Positions 33,691-44,713 of a stretch of 64,000 nt of DNA are shown in pieces (the first letter of the stretch is position 1; each line of letters begins with the position of its first letter). The notes beneath the pieces were generated by a model, which was not told the origin of the DNA, did not search any database, and was given only the letters and a program-made list of their open reading frames with translations. Source of the DNA: Anaspis maculata (lineage: Eukaryota > Arthropoda > Insecta > Coleoptera > Scraptiidae); assembly GCA_949128115.1 (NCBI GenBank), contig OX421967.1, positions 8,732,070-8,796,069 of the forward strand. Reading direction: 5' to 3'. Position numbers and translations under genes: made by a program.

Positions 33691-35328
33691 TACCGGGTGG
33701 GCCATAAAAAACCGTGCTCTGGATTTTTCCTTCTAGATATTTTATTCCTCCATCGATTTTATCGAACTTTTCAGCATTAGATAGGAAATTGAATTGGCTA
33801 TCATTTCTGTATTTCAAAATGGCCAACATACCAAAATTCAAGATGGCAGAAATAATTGAAAATAGACCTTTTTTTGTTCTCGTTGCTTTTTATTGAAAGT
33901 TACCTGAAAGTCAAAACCAATAATGTATTATGAAGGATTAGATCTTTCTTGTCAATTCAAGACCACAACCAATAAAATCGGGTTATCTGCTGATGAGTCA
34001 TTGCGAGTTGAACCGAAGCCTACTTTCCGTTTTTTTCATTCAGCATAATTGACCCAAATTTAGGTGTCCTGCCCGCCAATCCGCCATCATATGCTCATTC
34101 CTCAACCGATTTTCTCAAATTTGGTATCAATGGCTAGCCAATTGGACAAGCTACCTTTTTTCATATGACAAAATCACAAACCTGTCAAAATCCAACATGG
34201 CGAAAGCAACTGAAAATAGAATTTCTTTTGTCCTCATTGCTTTTCGATAAAAATGAGCGAAAAGTCAAAACCAATAATTATTATGAAGGAATAGACCTTC
34301 ACCGACAACTCAAGACAGAATCAATCAAATCGAATCATCTGATGAGGAGCTAGGGCCAGTTGAAGCGAAACCTACTTTCCGTTTTTCTATTCCATCAAGG
34401 ACGAATAGGGCCCATTTTCAATAGTTTCCGCCATCTTGAATTTTGACATGTTGGCCATTTTTTTATATAAAAATGGCAGCCTATTCAATTGGCCAGCCAT
34501 TGATACCAAATTTGGAAAAATCGGGTAAAAAAAAGGATATGGCGGGCAGGATTCCTAAATTTGGGTCATTTATCCGAAAATAAAGGAACCGGTAGGTATA
34601 GGTAGGCTTCGCTTTAACTTGCCGTAGCTCCTCAGCAGATGACCCGATTTGATTGGTTGCGGTCGTGGATTGTCAAGGACGATCTATTTCTCCATAATAA
34701 TTACTTATTTGTAATTATAATTATAATGTAACTCCACTATAATCACTCTTTCTGCTAATTTTTGTCAAAAAGCAATCAGGACAAAAAAAATTACATTTTC
34801 AATTGTTTCCGCCATCTTGGATTTTGACATGTACGTCATTCTCCCATATAAAAAAGATAGCCTGTCCAATTGGCTAGCCATTGATATCAGATTTGAAAAA
34901 ATCGGTTGAGGAATGAGCAAATGGCGGATTGGCGAACAGGATACCTGAATTTGGATCAATAATTATGCGAAAATGAAAAAAACGGAAAGTAGGCTTCGCT
35001 TCAACTCGCAAAAGCTCCTTAGCCGATGACCTGATTTTACTGGTTGTGGTCTTGAATTGACAAGAAAGGTCTATTCTCCCATAATACATTATCGGTTTTG
35101 ACTTTCTGCTTACTTTCAATACAATAAAAAGCAACGGGAACAAAAATTAAGGCCTATTTTCAACTGTTTCTGCCATCTCAGATTTTGAAATTTCGGCAAT
35201 TTTAAAATACGGAAATGATAGCCTATTCAATTGGCTAGCCAATGCTGGAAAGTTCGTTGAAACTGGTGACAAAATAAAAGTTTTAGAACGAAAAAGTCAG
35301 AGCACGGTTTTTTATGGCCCACCTGGTA
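33691..35328. mobile_element. Multi-arm mariner-type foldback, 1.6 kb
   Basis: The left terminus TACCGGGTGGGCCATAAAA and the right terminus (complement TACCAGGTGGGCCATAAAA) are near-identical, with TA at both ends. The inverted match runs inward for about 380 bp (33691-34070 and 34950-35328). The middle contains further inverted copies of the same roughly 300-bp module (near 34095-34400, 34390-34640 and 34790-34990), recognisable by AATTGGCTAGCCATTGATA and GCCATCTTGGATTTTGACAT. No gene is present. It stands in microsatellite-like DNA (CTGTCTGTATG on the left, TGTGTGTATT on the right). Confidence 0.85.
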
Positions 35329-35619
35329 TGTGTGTGTATTAGTAACCATCCATGATAGCAGCCAAAACGTCTATCCGATCGACCAGGAATTTGGTACACA
35401 GACATGGGTCTATTGTCGAACGAGCCCATTAGTTATTGGCTGTCATCTGTCAAACAGAAGTGTCACAATCATGAAATGACAGAAGCTATATCTCACGAAG
35501 CTTGACTTGCAACATGACGTTTGAAAGCCCTTAAGAACTGTGTTCAGAACAGTTCAAAGTATTACCTTATCTGTCAACTATCAAGTAATGAAAATAGTCA
35601 AAGTCCAAATTAGGTTTGC
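35329..35619. other. No recognisable gene
   Basis: About 290 bp between the foldback and copy B of the dispersed repeat. The phrase GACCAGGAATTTGGTACACAG resembles common insect repeat sequence next to TCTG tracts. Confidence 0.35.
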
Positions 35620-35875
35620 AGTCACAGTTTCCAACCACTTCCCAGTCAGGCGTTATGAATTTTCGAAAATTGTCCTGGCCGTTGCCACCCGAAAGGGCCT
35701 TTTGCCCGTGTTTTAACCGGGACGACTCGCTTTTGATGCAGGACTCTATTCAAAAAACTCATTTCCGCTCAAGGATCGAATTTTTTTGGAAAATTCCGAC
35801 TTATATCAAAAGAAGATTGGATTGGGCGTTGTGTGGATCAATTTTCAAAATCGAAACGGTTTCGGCTTTCCTTTT
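35620..35875 (+). repeat. Dispersed repeat, copy B
   Basis: The partner of 31940-32200 in direct orientation 3.7 kb away. It ends where the minus-strand LINE fragment begins. Confidence 0.8.
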
Positions 35876-36065
35876 CCCAGCTCTCCATTTCCAGTGACTT
35901 GTGATCTGATTCGTTTCTCTCTCCGATAAAAAATGTTTCGGCCTCATTGGATGCTTCTTCCAAGGCTTTCTCATTCACTATTGCGTAGTCCACTGGGGTT
36001 GCTACGCTTCCTCTGATATAGGTGTATTCTTCGTTCTTGTCTCCTTCTTTATTTCCGTTCAGCAT
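35838..36065 (-). pseudogene. LINE endonuclease domain, C-terminal piece
   Basis: On the minus strand: GNKEGDKNEEYTYIRGS, then VDYAIVNEKALEE, FFIGERNESDHKSLEME. This is the end of an AP-like LINE endonuclease (Tyr-Thr-Tyr-Ile, then Asp-Tyr-x-Ile-Val-Asn, then the catalytic Ser-Asp-His). The matching earlier part lies at 36560-36820, beyond an inserted LINE. Confidence 0.8.
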
Positions 36066-36545
36066 ATGTATCTTCTTCCTCTCTTTCTCCAGGTGAGCAG
36101 GATGACCAGGTTTCCTTTACATTGTGAAGTTCATCAGCATGAGACTAGAAATGCTCAAAAAATTTATATCCTTGAATTCAGTCTAACCACATACACAAAG
36201 AGTCCCTTTCACACGTGTGGTAAGATCTTTAATCACTTGCCTCAGACTTTAAGGGGAATGGCTGATTTCGGAGCTTTCAAAGTTGAACTAGAAGTTGAGT
36301 TCATTTCTGGCAAAGCACTGCTTCTATTCTGAGAAGGATTTTTTTAGTATGAATGACACTCAATAATTGTGATTATTGTTGACTACCTATTGTTGAATAC
36401 TGTTGATACAAGTTATATACATGCCGGCCCGTGTACTGTAAGACTGTGATATTCATGAAATTGTATATTCGGTATATTTTGTAACGTTTCCATACATATG
36501 TTTCTTGATATGTTCACATTTTCCAAATGAAATAAGGACCAATAA
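36066..36545 (+). mobile_element. 3' end of a different LINE inserted in the endonuclease
   Basis: Plus strand: VHQHETRNAQKIYI, then KSPFHTCGKIFNHLPQTLRG, FGAFKVELE and a frame-shifted AFYSV-like end. This is the C-terminus of Jockey-type ORF2 proteins (His-x-Tyr/His-x-Thr-Arg, Lys-Ser-Pro, Lys-Ile-Phe/Tyr-Asn-x-Leu-Pro). About 200 bp of AT-rich 3' UTR follows, to AAATGAAATAAGG. It is oriented against the host LINE and is 5'-truncated, as LINE insertions usually are. Confidence 0.72.
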
Positions 36546-36559
36546 TCCATTTATTCATT

Positions 36560-36820
36560 CTCCTATTCTTGCATCATGATCTTCCCCTATCAGTAGCCTT
36601 TCTACTCCTACTTCTCGTATCTTCCTATCTATTTCCTTTTTCAGCTTTTCTCGTGTATATTTTGTAAATTGTTACAATTTTCCATGTTTCCGGTCCGATC
36701 TTGACATTTCTTTTTATCATGTCCATTGACGGTTCACTGGTGTTTTTCGTTTTCTCTTCTATCTCCTGTCTCACTCCCGTTATGATTCCTGCTTTTGCTC
36801 TTCCTATTCTTTTCTCCCTT
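36560..36820 (-). pseudogene. LINE endonuclease domain, N-terminal piece
   Basis: On the minus strand with frame changes: an arginine/lysine-rich part, then KIVTIY-like sequence, EKLKKEIDRKIREVGVERLL and IGEDHDARIGE. The last corresponds to the Gly-Asp-Phe-Asn-Ala-Arg-x-Gly box of LINE endonucleases with two substitutions. It joins in order and strand to 35838-36065. Confidence 0.65.
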
Positions 36821-36842
36821 ATTGCCGCTTGAAATTTTCAGT

Positions 36843-36880
36843 AGTAATACAATAATAATAATAATAATAATAATAATACT
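36843..36880 (+). repeat. (AAT)n microsatellite
   Basis: About nine AAT units in a row. They lie next to the LINE endonuclease piece. Confidence 0.9.
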
Positions 36881-37609
36881 CTATTGTTGTTTCAATTTAA
36901 AATTATGAACAAAGATGAATCAACTAAAAGGAAACATAAGTAGCAACACGAGCAGCAAAATGAAATAAAACCCGCAAAAAAGTGAACACCACATAATCAT
37001 ACATGAAGCTGTTTGAAAGACCTCCGGTGCACAAGATCAAGTACAAGTAGTAATACAATGAGTGGTACGATTATTGTCGATAATTTTTTAGTAATAAAGT
37101 GCTCAACATAATAAGTGTCGCAACAGAAATTTTGCCCCAAATTCGAATCAACATAACTTTTGATTGTCACGGACGATTTCAATTCGGTTTTTACTGGTCG
37201 ATTGCCTGATCTTTTGGCTATTTACCATGTTCAAAGATCACCTGAGAAACTGGACATAAAGTTTCTACAGGGTGGTAGATATAGCAGTTCATAATTGGGT
37301 AAACTTTAATGAACCCCCGTTTGAGCTAAAAAAATTTTTGTCAACAACCGATAACAAAATAATGGAGAATGATGACTTACCTCGGAACGGTTTTCGAATT
37401 TCCCGGATTAGAAGTGAAATAGCCAAGATACAATTTTTTTGCTGGGAATGATGCTTTTAATCTCTTCTCCTTCATGAAAAATCAACGGATTCTCGATGTT
37501 AGAGAATATCTCTCAGCAGGGTTGCTCATTAGACAATTCCAAGCAATTTTTTGTCTAGCGCACCTCCTCTTTTGTCTTTTCGGGCTGAAATTGGGTATAT
37601 TTTTTGATG

Positions 37610-37739
37610 AATCCGCCACCAATTTCACAACTTAGGCTTGTTTGATATCAATTCTTTTTATTGAGGCTCGCTAAGCAAGATTATCTTGATAAAAACACTC
37701 TTCTGTCTGTCTGACTGTCTGTCTGTCTGTCTGTCTGAC

Positions 37740-37812
<73 letters not shown>

Positions 37813-38043
37813 CATGTTACGATATGCTCCAATTTCACAACCTAGGCTTGTTTGATAATAATTCTTCTGATTAAAACTCGCTGAACAAGATTATCTTGAT
37901 AAAAACAGTCTGCTGTCTGGCTGTCTGTCTGTAATATGTTATATGCATGTAATATGCTCCAATTTCACAAGCTAGGCTTGTTTGATATCAATTATTTTGA
38001 TTAAGACTCGCTGAACAAGACTATTTTGATAAAAACAGTCTGC

Positions 38044-38086
<43 letters not shown>

Positions 38087-38345
38087 AATATGTTACGATA
38101 TGCTCCAATTTCACAACCTAGGCTTGTTTGATATCAATTATTTTGATTGAGGCTCGCTGAACAAGCTTATCTTGATAAGAACAGTCTTCTGTCTGTCTGT
38201 CTGTAACATGTTACGATATGCTCCAATTTCACAACCTAATGAACCCAGGCTGGTTTGATATCAGTTGTTTTGATCAAGGCTCACTGCACAAGATTATCTT
38301 GATAAAAATGGTCTTTTGTCTGTCTGTCTGTCTGTAATTATGTTA
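37610..38345 (+). repeat. Minisatellite of five units with embedded (TCTG)n
   Basis: Five direct repeats, each reading CCAATTTCACAACCTAGGCTTG, then GATTATCTTGATAAAAAC, a TCTG run and TGTTACGATA. Unit starts are near 37613, 37829, 37958, 38103 and 38221. The TCTG tract varies strongly, from about 2-3 units to about 28 with variants (37703-37810). A frame through the tract is a chance product. Confidence 0.9.
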
Positions 38346-38644
38346 CGATAACTTCCGAACCAGTACATCGAATTTAACTGAAATTTAGTATAGACATGAT
38401 TCATGAAGGTTAAAATTCAAATTGATCCAGAGACCCCACAATATCTTGAAAGGTCTTGAGAGACCGCACCATACCTACTTACTCATCAGTTCCTTTTATT
38501 TTGCTCTCGCAAGATCAATTTTGAATACATGAACATTTCTTCTCATTTCTATCGAATTTAACACTTGGTATTTTTTGTCTCCAATTGTCGATCAAGGTAG
38601 GTACATGTGTAGTTGTTCTGGACTTGAAAAAATCAATTAAAAAC

Positions 38645-39346
38645 AGAAGAAGAGCGGCATGCCCTCTGCTGAAGCCGCAGCATCGTGCTACTAGCCTAAG
38701 ATGGGCACAAAACCATATTAGCACTGGGGAATAGCAGAGTGGAGTAGGTGCTTGTTTTCAGATGGAAGTAAGTTTAATTTGTTTAGGTCGGATGGACGGG
38801 TTCTGTTATGGCGACAGAGGAACGAAAGACTTCTGGAAGAACACATAGAGGCAAGGGTGGTTCTTGGAGGTGGAGGAGTGACTGTTTGGGGAGAAATGAG
38901 AACTGGAAGAATAAGTGATTTGGTAATACTGAGAGAAGAGAGTATGAATGGTGAAAGATACAGGGATTTGTGTATAACGGATATTGTGGTCCCCTTTGCT
39001 CAAAATTTTGGTGACAATTTCATGTTGGTCGACGACAACGTCCGACCTCATCGGGCTAGAATTGTCAACGAATTTTTAGAGGATCACAATATTGAAAGAA
39101 AGGATTGGCTACCCTTGTCTCCAGATATGAATCCTATCGAGCATGTATGGAGTAGGATAAAAATGAAATTGAAAGAAAAGAAGGACAATCGGACAATTTG
39201 AATGACTTAGCTATTGAAGTTCAGGGAGAATGGCTAGCTAGAATAGCTATTCCTCAGAATTTTCTGCGGGCTTTAGTGGAGAGCATGTCGAGATAAGTAA
39301 TGGCTCGACTGATACAGGCAAGAGAGAGACCGACAAAATATTGATT
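38645..39346 (+). pseudogene. Tc1-like transposase relic (DDE)
   Basis: The readable part begins with a worn RATSLRWAQNHIS, the end of the DNA-binding domain. It continues CLFSDGSKFNLFRSDGRV with the first catalytic aspartate (about 38760), the glycine box VVLGGGGVTVWGEMRTG, and LVDDNVRPHRARIVNEFLED with the second aspartate (about 39033). WLPLSPDMNPIEHVWSR carries the final catalytic acidic residue as Glu (IEHVWS, about 39141). After a frameshift near 39197 it continues NLNDLAIEVQGEWLARI and RALVESMSR to the end. It cuts and pastes DNA at TA. The N-terminal helix-turn-helix is lost and two frame changes are present. Confidence 0.93.
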
Positions 39347-39561
39347 TATTTAAGCATCTTCAACTGAAAATCATCAACTGGAAGGAACATGTTACTCACC
39401 TAGTACCTACCTACAAACCTGGTAAGCTTGAGGTCCATCTTGCAAATGCTTGAAAAAAGACTGATAGAGCTAATTACGGGATGGTGCGCCCTCTAGTGCA
39501 CCGACTTGAGCTAAAATCTCATCAACTTACTCGAAAATTCAAATTATGCCCGCATATTATG

Positions 39562-39794
39562 TACACTGACTAAGCTTTGGAAACACTTTTCAAAACTGTC
39601 AATTTTTAAAGTCAAATTGCACACGTAATTGAATGTGATATGACAAAAAAAGTGTTTTCTTTCACAGTTCAAAAGATGTCTTCTTCAAATTTTGAGCGCA
39701 TTTCACCTTCTCAAATCCTTTTCATCCAGTCTTAATTTAACCTCCAAAATTGACAAGCTTGACAAGTGTTTCCAAACTTTCGATCGACACTGTG
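39562..39794. mobile_element. Tc1-type MITE, about 230 bp
   Basis: The left end CACTGACTAAGCTTTGGAAACACTT mirrors the right end AAGTGTTTCCAAACTTTCGATCGACACTGTG. The arms share GTCAATTTT about 45 bp in. It looks like a deletion derivative of a Tc1-like element. Confidence 0.75.
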
Positions 39795-40487
39795 CCTTCA
39801 TATTAACAAAATTTCAGTTAAATTCGATGAACCGTTCGGGAGTTATAGAAACAGATGACTGACAGACAGACAGAAGAATGTTTTCACCAAGATAATATTG
39901 TTCAGCGAACCTCAATCAAAAGAATTGATACCAAACAAGCCTAGGTTGTGAAATTGGTGGCGAATTAACAAAAAAGTACGCTCTATTTCAGCCCCAAAAG
40001 ACACAACAGGGGGTGCGCTAGACTAAAAATTGCTTAGAATCGTCTAATGAGCAAGCCTGCTAAGAGATATCCCCTCACATCGAGAGTCCGTTGATTTTTC
40101 ATGAAGGAGAAGAAATGAAAAGCATCATTCCCAGCAAAAAAATCGTATCTTGACTATTTCACTTCTAATCCGGGAAATTCGAAAACCGTTCCGAGGGAAG
40201 TCATCATTCTCCATTATTTTGTTATCTGTTGTTGACAAAAAATTTTTTTGCTCAAACGGGGGTTCATTAAAGTTTACCCAATTATGAACTGCTTTATTTA
40301 CCACCCTGTAGAAACTTCATGTCCAGCTTCTCAGGTGATCTTTGAACATGGTAAATAGCCAAAAGATCAGGCAATCGACCAGTGAAAACCGAATTGAAAT
40401 CGTCCGTGACAATCAAAAGTTATGTTGATTCGAATTTGGGGCAAAATTTCTGTTGCGACACTTATTATGTTGAGCACTTTATTATGA

Positions 40488-40559
40488 GTTATAATGCCAA
40501 AGCTGAAAATACAACAAGCCCATAGGGCGAGTTGTATTTTCTTGCATTGGGATTATAAC
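40488..40559. repeat. 72-bp hairpin beside the foldback end
   Basis: GTTATAATGCCAA and GAAAATACAAC mirror GTTGTATTTTC and TTGCATTGGGATTATAAC around a 15-base loop (AAGCCCATAGGGCGA). It is a miniature palindrome abutting the right end of the 3.4-kb element. Confidence 0.8.
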
Positions 40560-41471
40560 GAAATGATATTATTAAAAAATTATCTGACGATTAAGCGTAC
40601 AACGCATTGTATTTGATAAGACTATATAATGAATTGACAGAGCGCTACTACCTAAGGTTCTGGGTTTTACCAGTGTTGTTCAAATGGTTGAAATTTTACA
40701 AAGAACTTTGGGGTGTACACTGATTAATCAGGGTAATCTTATTCTTTACTCAAAATAGTTTTTAATATTCACTTCATCATCATAATAAACTGCGTTCTTA
40801 TCAGCGCAATAGCGCTTTTTTCTTAACGTTGGCAACGGAAGATATCGAGATGCTGCGTCGGTAAATATGTCAAGTTGGAAACGTCATTGTTTGACGTTCG
40901 ACGTTCGAGTTTACAGGTTAGTTGCAGTTGGAAATCAGAAGATGAGAAATGCTTCCATACAAAAAGTGCAGTAGACCTATTCAGAATCAGAAGTGGCTTT
41001 CATGCCATATCCAGCTACACTGGAATTTATTAACAAATTCAGCGTGTTACTGCGAAATGGACAAATCGGAGGATATTATACCTGAGAATGGACAAGACCC
41101 GCGTAGGTTATACAAAGTTGAGCTATGATTCTACTGAAATACTTGAAGGATTTTCTTTTAGCACGACTATCCTTCGACTGATCTTGGAAAGTGCAGGAGC
41201 TTTCAGAAATTTTCTAAATGAACCAATGGAGATGGAACGTTTCGATCGATTGACACGTTGTAGACATACAATTTTTCTCAATACAAATTATTTGCAAAAG
41301 GCAATTGAGTAAAATGCGTTATATTATATGTACTGAATTTGTTTTATTAATTTAATGATACAATACGGAAGTAAGACGAAGTTTAGAGTCGAAGAACATA
41401 CTCAAAAAACATGATTATTGCTTGAACGGTAAGTAGGTAGTGACACGAAGTTGAGACTCAAGACACATACT
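40560..41471. other. No recognised gene; one unassigned frame
   Basis: A 74-codon frame at 41088-41312 (MDKTRVGYTKLSYDSTEILE onward) has a protein-like composition but no family I recognise. The rest is AT-rich and featureless. Confidence 0.35.
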
Positions 41472-41474
41472 TTA

Positions 41475-44400
41475 TAGTCTAGGCCACTTTTCTCAAAAGG
41501 CGTCTAGAAACCGGTCCTAGAAGCAAATCATATAACATTTTGGCAACAAGCGGTTTTTCACCAAATGGACCCTGCTGAATCTGAAAATCTATGTTGCCAC
41601 CCCAAAATTTTGACCGTTAGGCCCCCAGGGCCCCATTTGCGACATTTCGGGGCATTTTGGTTTTCTCCGGTTTTTTCAGTTCAACAGGTTATATCTCGGA
41701 GACCGTAACAGATAAAATAAAAATTCTTTCACTGTTGCCTTGCCTTATGATTACTGAAAGCCTCCTATGCACTTTCCGTTCTTAATTTCTGACAATTACA
41801 TCTACAGATCATCAAGATCAGAAGAGATGCAAAAACACAACACAAAATCTTCGACCTATGGGGAGCTATGTGAAATGTTGAAAATAAGTCCATATATATG
41901 CGAGACCATATGTAGAGAAAGCTTCGAATAAGTTTTTGGCAAAGTTACGTTACAACAGGCCTTTTGGTTCAGCAGTTATGATTTTTTGAAAATCGATGTA
42001 GGGAAAATGCGCGCTGTTTTGGGGGAGTGTCGGTCATTTGACCGAATAAGCTGACATCGGCCCGCAGTACAGCGGCGAGGCTAGCAGTTCGTTCTCTTAC
42101 TCTCAAAATTTGCTCTGTATGGATATTAATGATCATTTCACAATGTTTGATTACGAATATGACTATGTACCTACTTATATGTATGCGAACCAAAGCACAA
42201 AGATCCATGGCCCATAATCTATCGCTGGTTTAGGTACTCTCATGACCGGGCCGGGCTGAATGGCACATCGCACTATTTTGAGCAATAAGCAGTCTTCGGG
42301 TAGGTAGTTTTATTGATATTATTGCGGCATCTACAAAAACGGTTGATTCAGCCGATTTTACATCCACAAGACAAGATGTTGATCTATACTTTCGGTAAGG
42401 GGTCTAGCGTCGTCAATAAGGATCAAGTTCCGTGCTCCGTTTTTTTTTCCAGCCACAGTTTTCAGGAAGTAGTAAGACTGAGTCGCAGATATTCGCGTTG
42501 TACCACACTGCTGCTTGCCAGTGACTTCACTGGATATGAAGTCGGGCTGCATAACTTGTTGGGATAGAGCTTCAGGCTTTTTGACTGTCCCAGAAAGGAC
42601 ATGCCTGGCGATATAAGTCCTTATTTCAACTGAATCTTTTACCCACAAAAAGATTTCCAGTCAGTAATTTAGAAGACCTTTTAAATTTAGTTTCACTTTA
42701 TAATGCTTTGTGAGGAATCTCTCTGCATCAAAGATGTCATCTTTCGTTAGTGGCATAGCCCCCAAGTTTGAAAGTAACGTGCGTGATAGGTACTTTGCAA
42801 ATATTTTTAGGGCTGCTGTCTCCGTAATTATTGCCGTAATAAATGATGTCACATCACATCTCGTGAGTGCGTGCGAAGCAAGTAGATATACCTACTTTGT
42901 TTTTCTTCCAGCGATAAAGTTTTCCGGTCATTCCTGCCAAAGATATTGGCACAGGTAACAGGCTCATGTTTTGAAATCTGCGATAGATAAATTTCTCTGC
43001 CTGCTTTGTATGCCATCCGAAGCGCCGCTGTAAGATATTTCTATGGCCTTGCTGAACTATTTTGTTGGTATTTTTCGATGCAACAACTTTTCGTCAGTCG
43101 CCGAGGATGAATGTATGATTCTTTTGCAAAGGTTGATGGTGGCTACTGTTGGGCTCTTGAGTTTAGTTATCCGATATCTGTGAAAGACGATCTTCAACTA
43201 AGCTCTTCACTTGCTCTAGTTCTTGTCGGTGTGCGTCCAACATTAGCCTGTTACTTGTTCCAATATCTTTGGCAGAAATCACCGGAAAACTTTATCGCTG
43301 GAAGAAAAACAAAGTATATCTACTTGCTTCGCACGCATTCACGAGATGTGATGTGACATCATTTATTACGACAATCACGGAGACAAGCGCCCTTAAAATA
43401 TTTGCTAAGTATCACGGACGTTATTTTCGAACTTGGGGGCTATGCCACTAACGGAAGATGACATCTCTGAGGCATAGAGATTAATCACAAAATTTTATAA
43501 AGTAAAACTAAATTCAAAAGGTCTTTCAAATTATTGACTAGAAATCTTTTTTAGGTAAAAGATTCAGTTGAAATAAGGACTGATATCGCCAGGCATGTCC
43601 TTTCTGGGACAGTCAAAAAGCCTGAAGCTCTATCCCAACAAGTTATGCAGCCCGACTTCATATCCAGCGGAGTCACTGGCAGGCAGCAGTGTGGTACAAC
43701 GCGAATATCTGCGACTCAGTCTTACTACTTCCTGAAAACTGTGGCTGGAAAAAAACGGAGCACGGAACTTGATCCTTATTGACGACGCTAGACCCCTAAC
43801 CGAAAGTATAGATCAACATCTTGTCTTGAAGATGTAAAATCGGCTGAATCAACCGTTTTTGTAGATGCCGCAATAATATCAATAAAACTACCTACCCGAA
43901 GACTGCTTATTGCTCAAAATAGTGCGATGTGCCATTCAGCCCGGCCCGGTCATGAGAGTACCTAAACCAGCGATAGATTATGGGCCATGGATCTTTGTGC
44001 TTTGGTTCGCATACCTATAGGTAGGTACCTAGTCATATTCATTATCAAACATAGTAAAATGATCATTAATGTCCATACAGAGCAAATTTTGAGAGTAAGA
44101 GAACGAACTGCTAGCCTCGCCGCTGTACTGCGGGCCGATGTCAGCTTATTCGGTCAAATGACCGACACTCCCCCACAACAGCGCGCACTTTCCCTACATC
44201 GATTTTCAAAAAATCATAACTGCTGAACCAAAAGGCCTGTTGTAACGTAACTTTGCCAAAAACTTATTCGAAGCTTTCTCTACATATGGTCTCGCATATA
44301 TATGGACTTATTTTCAACATTTCACATAGCTCCCCATAGGTCGAAGATTTTGTGTTGTGTTTTTGCATCTCTTCTGATCTTAATGATCTGTAGATGTATT

Positions 44401-44710
44401 TGTCAGAAATTAAGAACGGAAAGTGCATAGGAGGCTTTCAGTAATCATAGGGCAAGGCAACAGTGGAAGAATTTTTATTTTATCTGTTACGGTCTTTGAG
44501 ATATGACCTGTTGAACTGACAAAAAAGGAGAAAACCAAAATGCCCCGAAATGTCGAAAATGGGGCCCTGGGGGCCTAACGGTTCAAATTTCGGGGTGGCA
44601 ACATGGATTTTTAGATTCAGCGGGGTCCATTTAGTAAAAATCCGCTTGTTGCCAAAATGTTATACGATTTGCTTCTAGGCCCAGAAAAAACTGGAAAGTG
44701 TCCTAGTCTA
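41475..44710. mobile_element. 3.2-kb near-palindromic TAG...CTA element, TSD TTA
   Basis: The left end TAGTCTAGGCCACTTTTC and the right end (complement TAGACTAGGACACTTTCC) start arms of about 1.48 kb (41475-42970 and 43238-44710) around a loop of about 270 bp. TTA stands at 41472-41474 and 44711-44713. The arms carry worn coding sequence. On the plus strand across the loop and right arm: NNFSSVAEDECMILLQRL, YLLASHAFTRCDVTSFI, ALKIFAKYHGRYF, PEALSQQVMQPDFISS and QSYYFLKTVAGKK. HAFTRCDVTS recalls the HA(F/L)TGCDTTS signature of uncharacterised, repeat-associated arthropod and cnidarian proteins. The left arm is an inverted copy of the same code. No transposase is recognised. Confidence 0.92.
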
Positions 44711-44713
44711 TTA

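Larger units (their letters stand above)
37092..40484. mobile_element. 3.4-kb foldback element with about 630-bp arms
   Basis: The left arm 37092-37725 (TAATAAAGTGCTCAACATAA onward) is the reverse complement of 39853-40484. The match includes an internal TACAGGGTGGTA, the GTTCCGAGG region and the start of a TCTG tract. The centre holds a five-unit minisatellite (37610-38345), a Tc1 transposase relic (38645-39346) and a small MITE (39562-39794). TAG precedes the left arm, but the right end reads TGA rather than CTA, and no target duplication was found. Membership of the TAG...CTA family is therefore uncertain. Confidence 0.85.

Noticed and set aside
37686..37874. Frame reading a long SVCLSVCLSV repeat
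   Set aside because: A direct translation of the TCTG tract, not a protein.
37700..38340. CRISPR-like regular repeats
   Set aside because: The units are minisatellite copies with variable TCTG tracts. They have no unique spacers, and the genome is eukaryotic.
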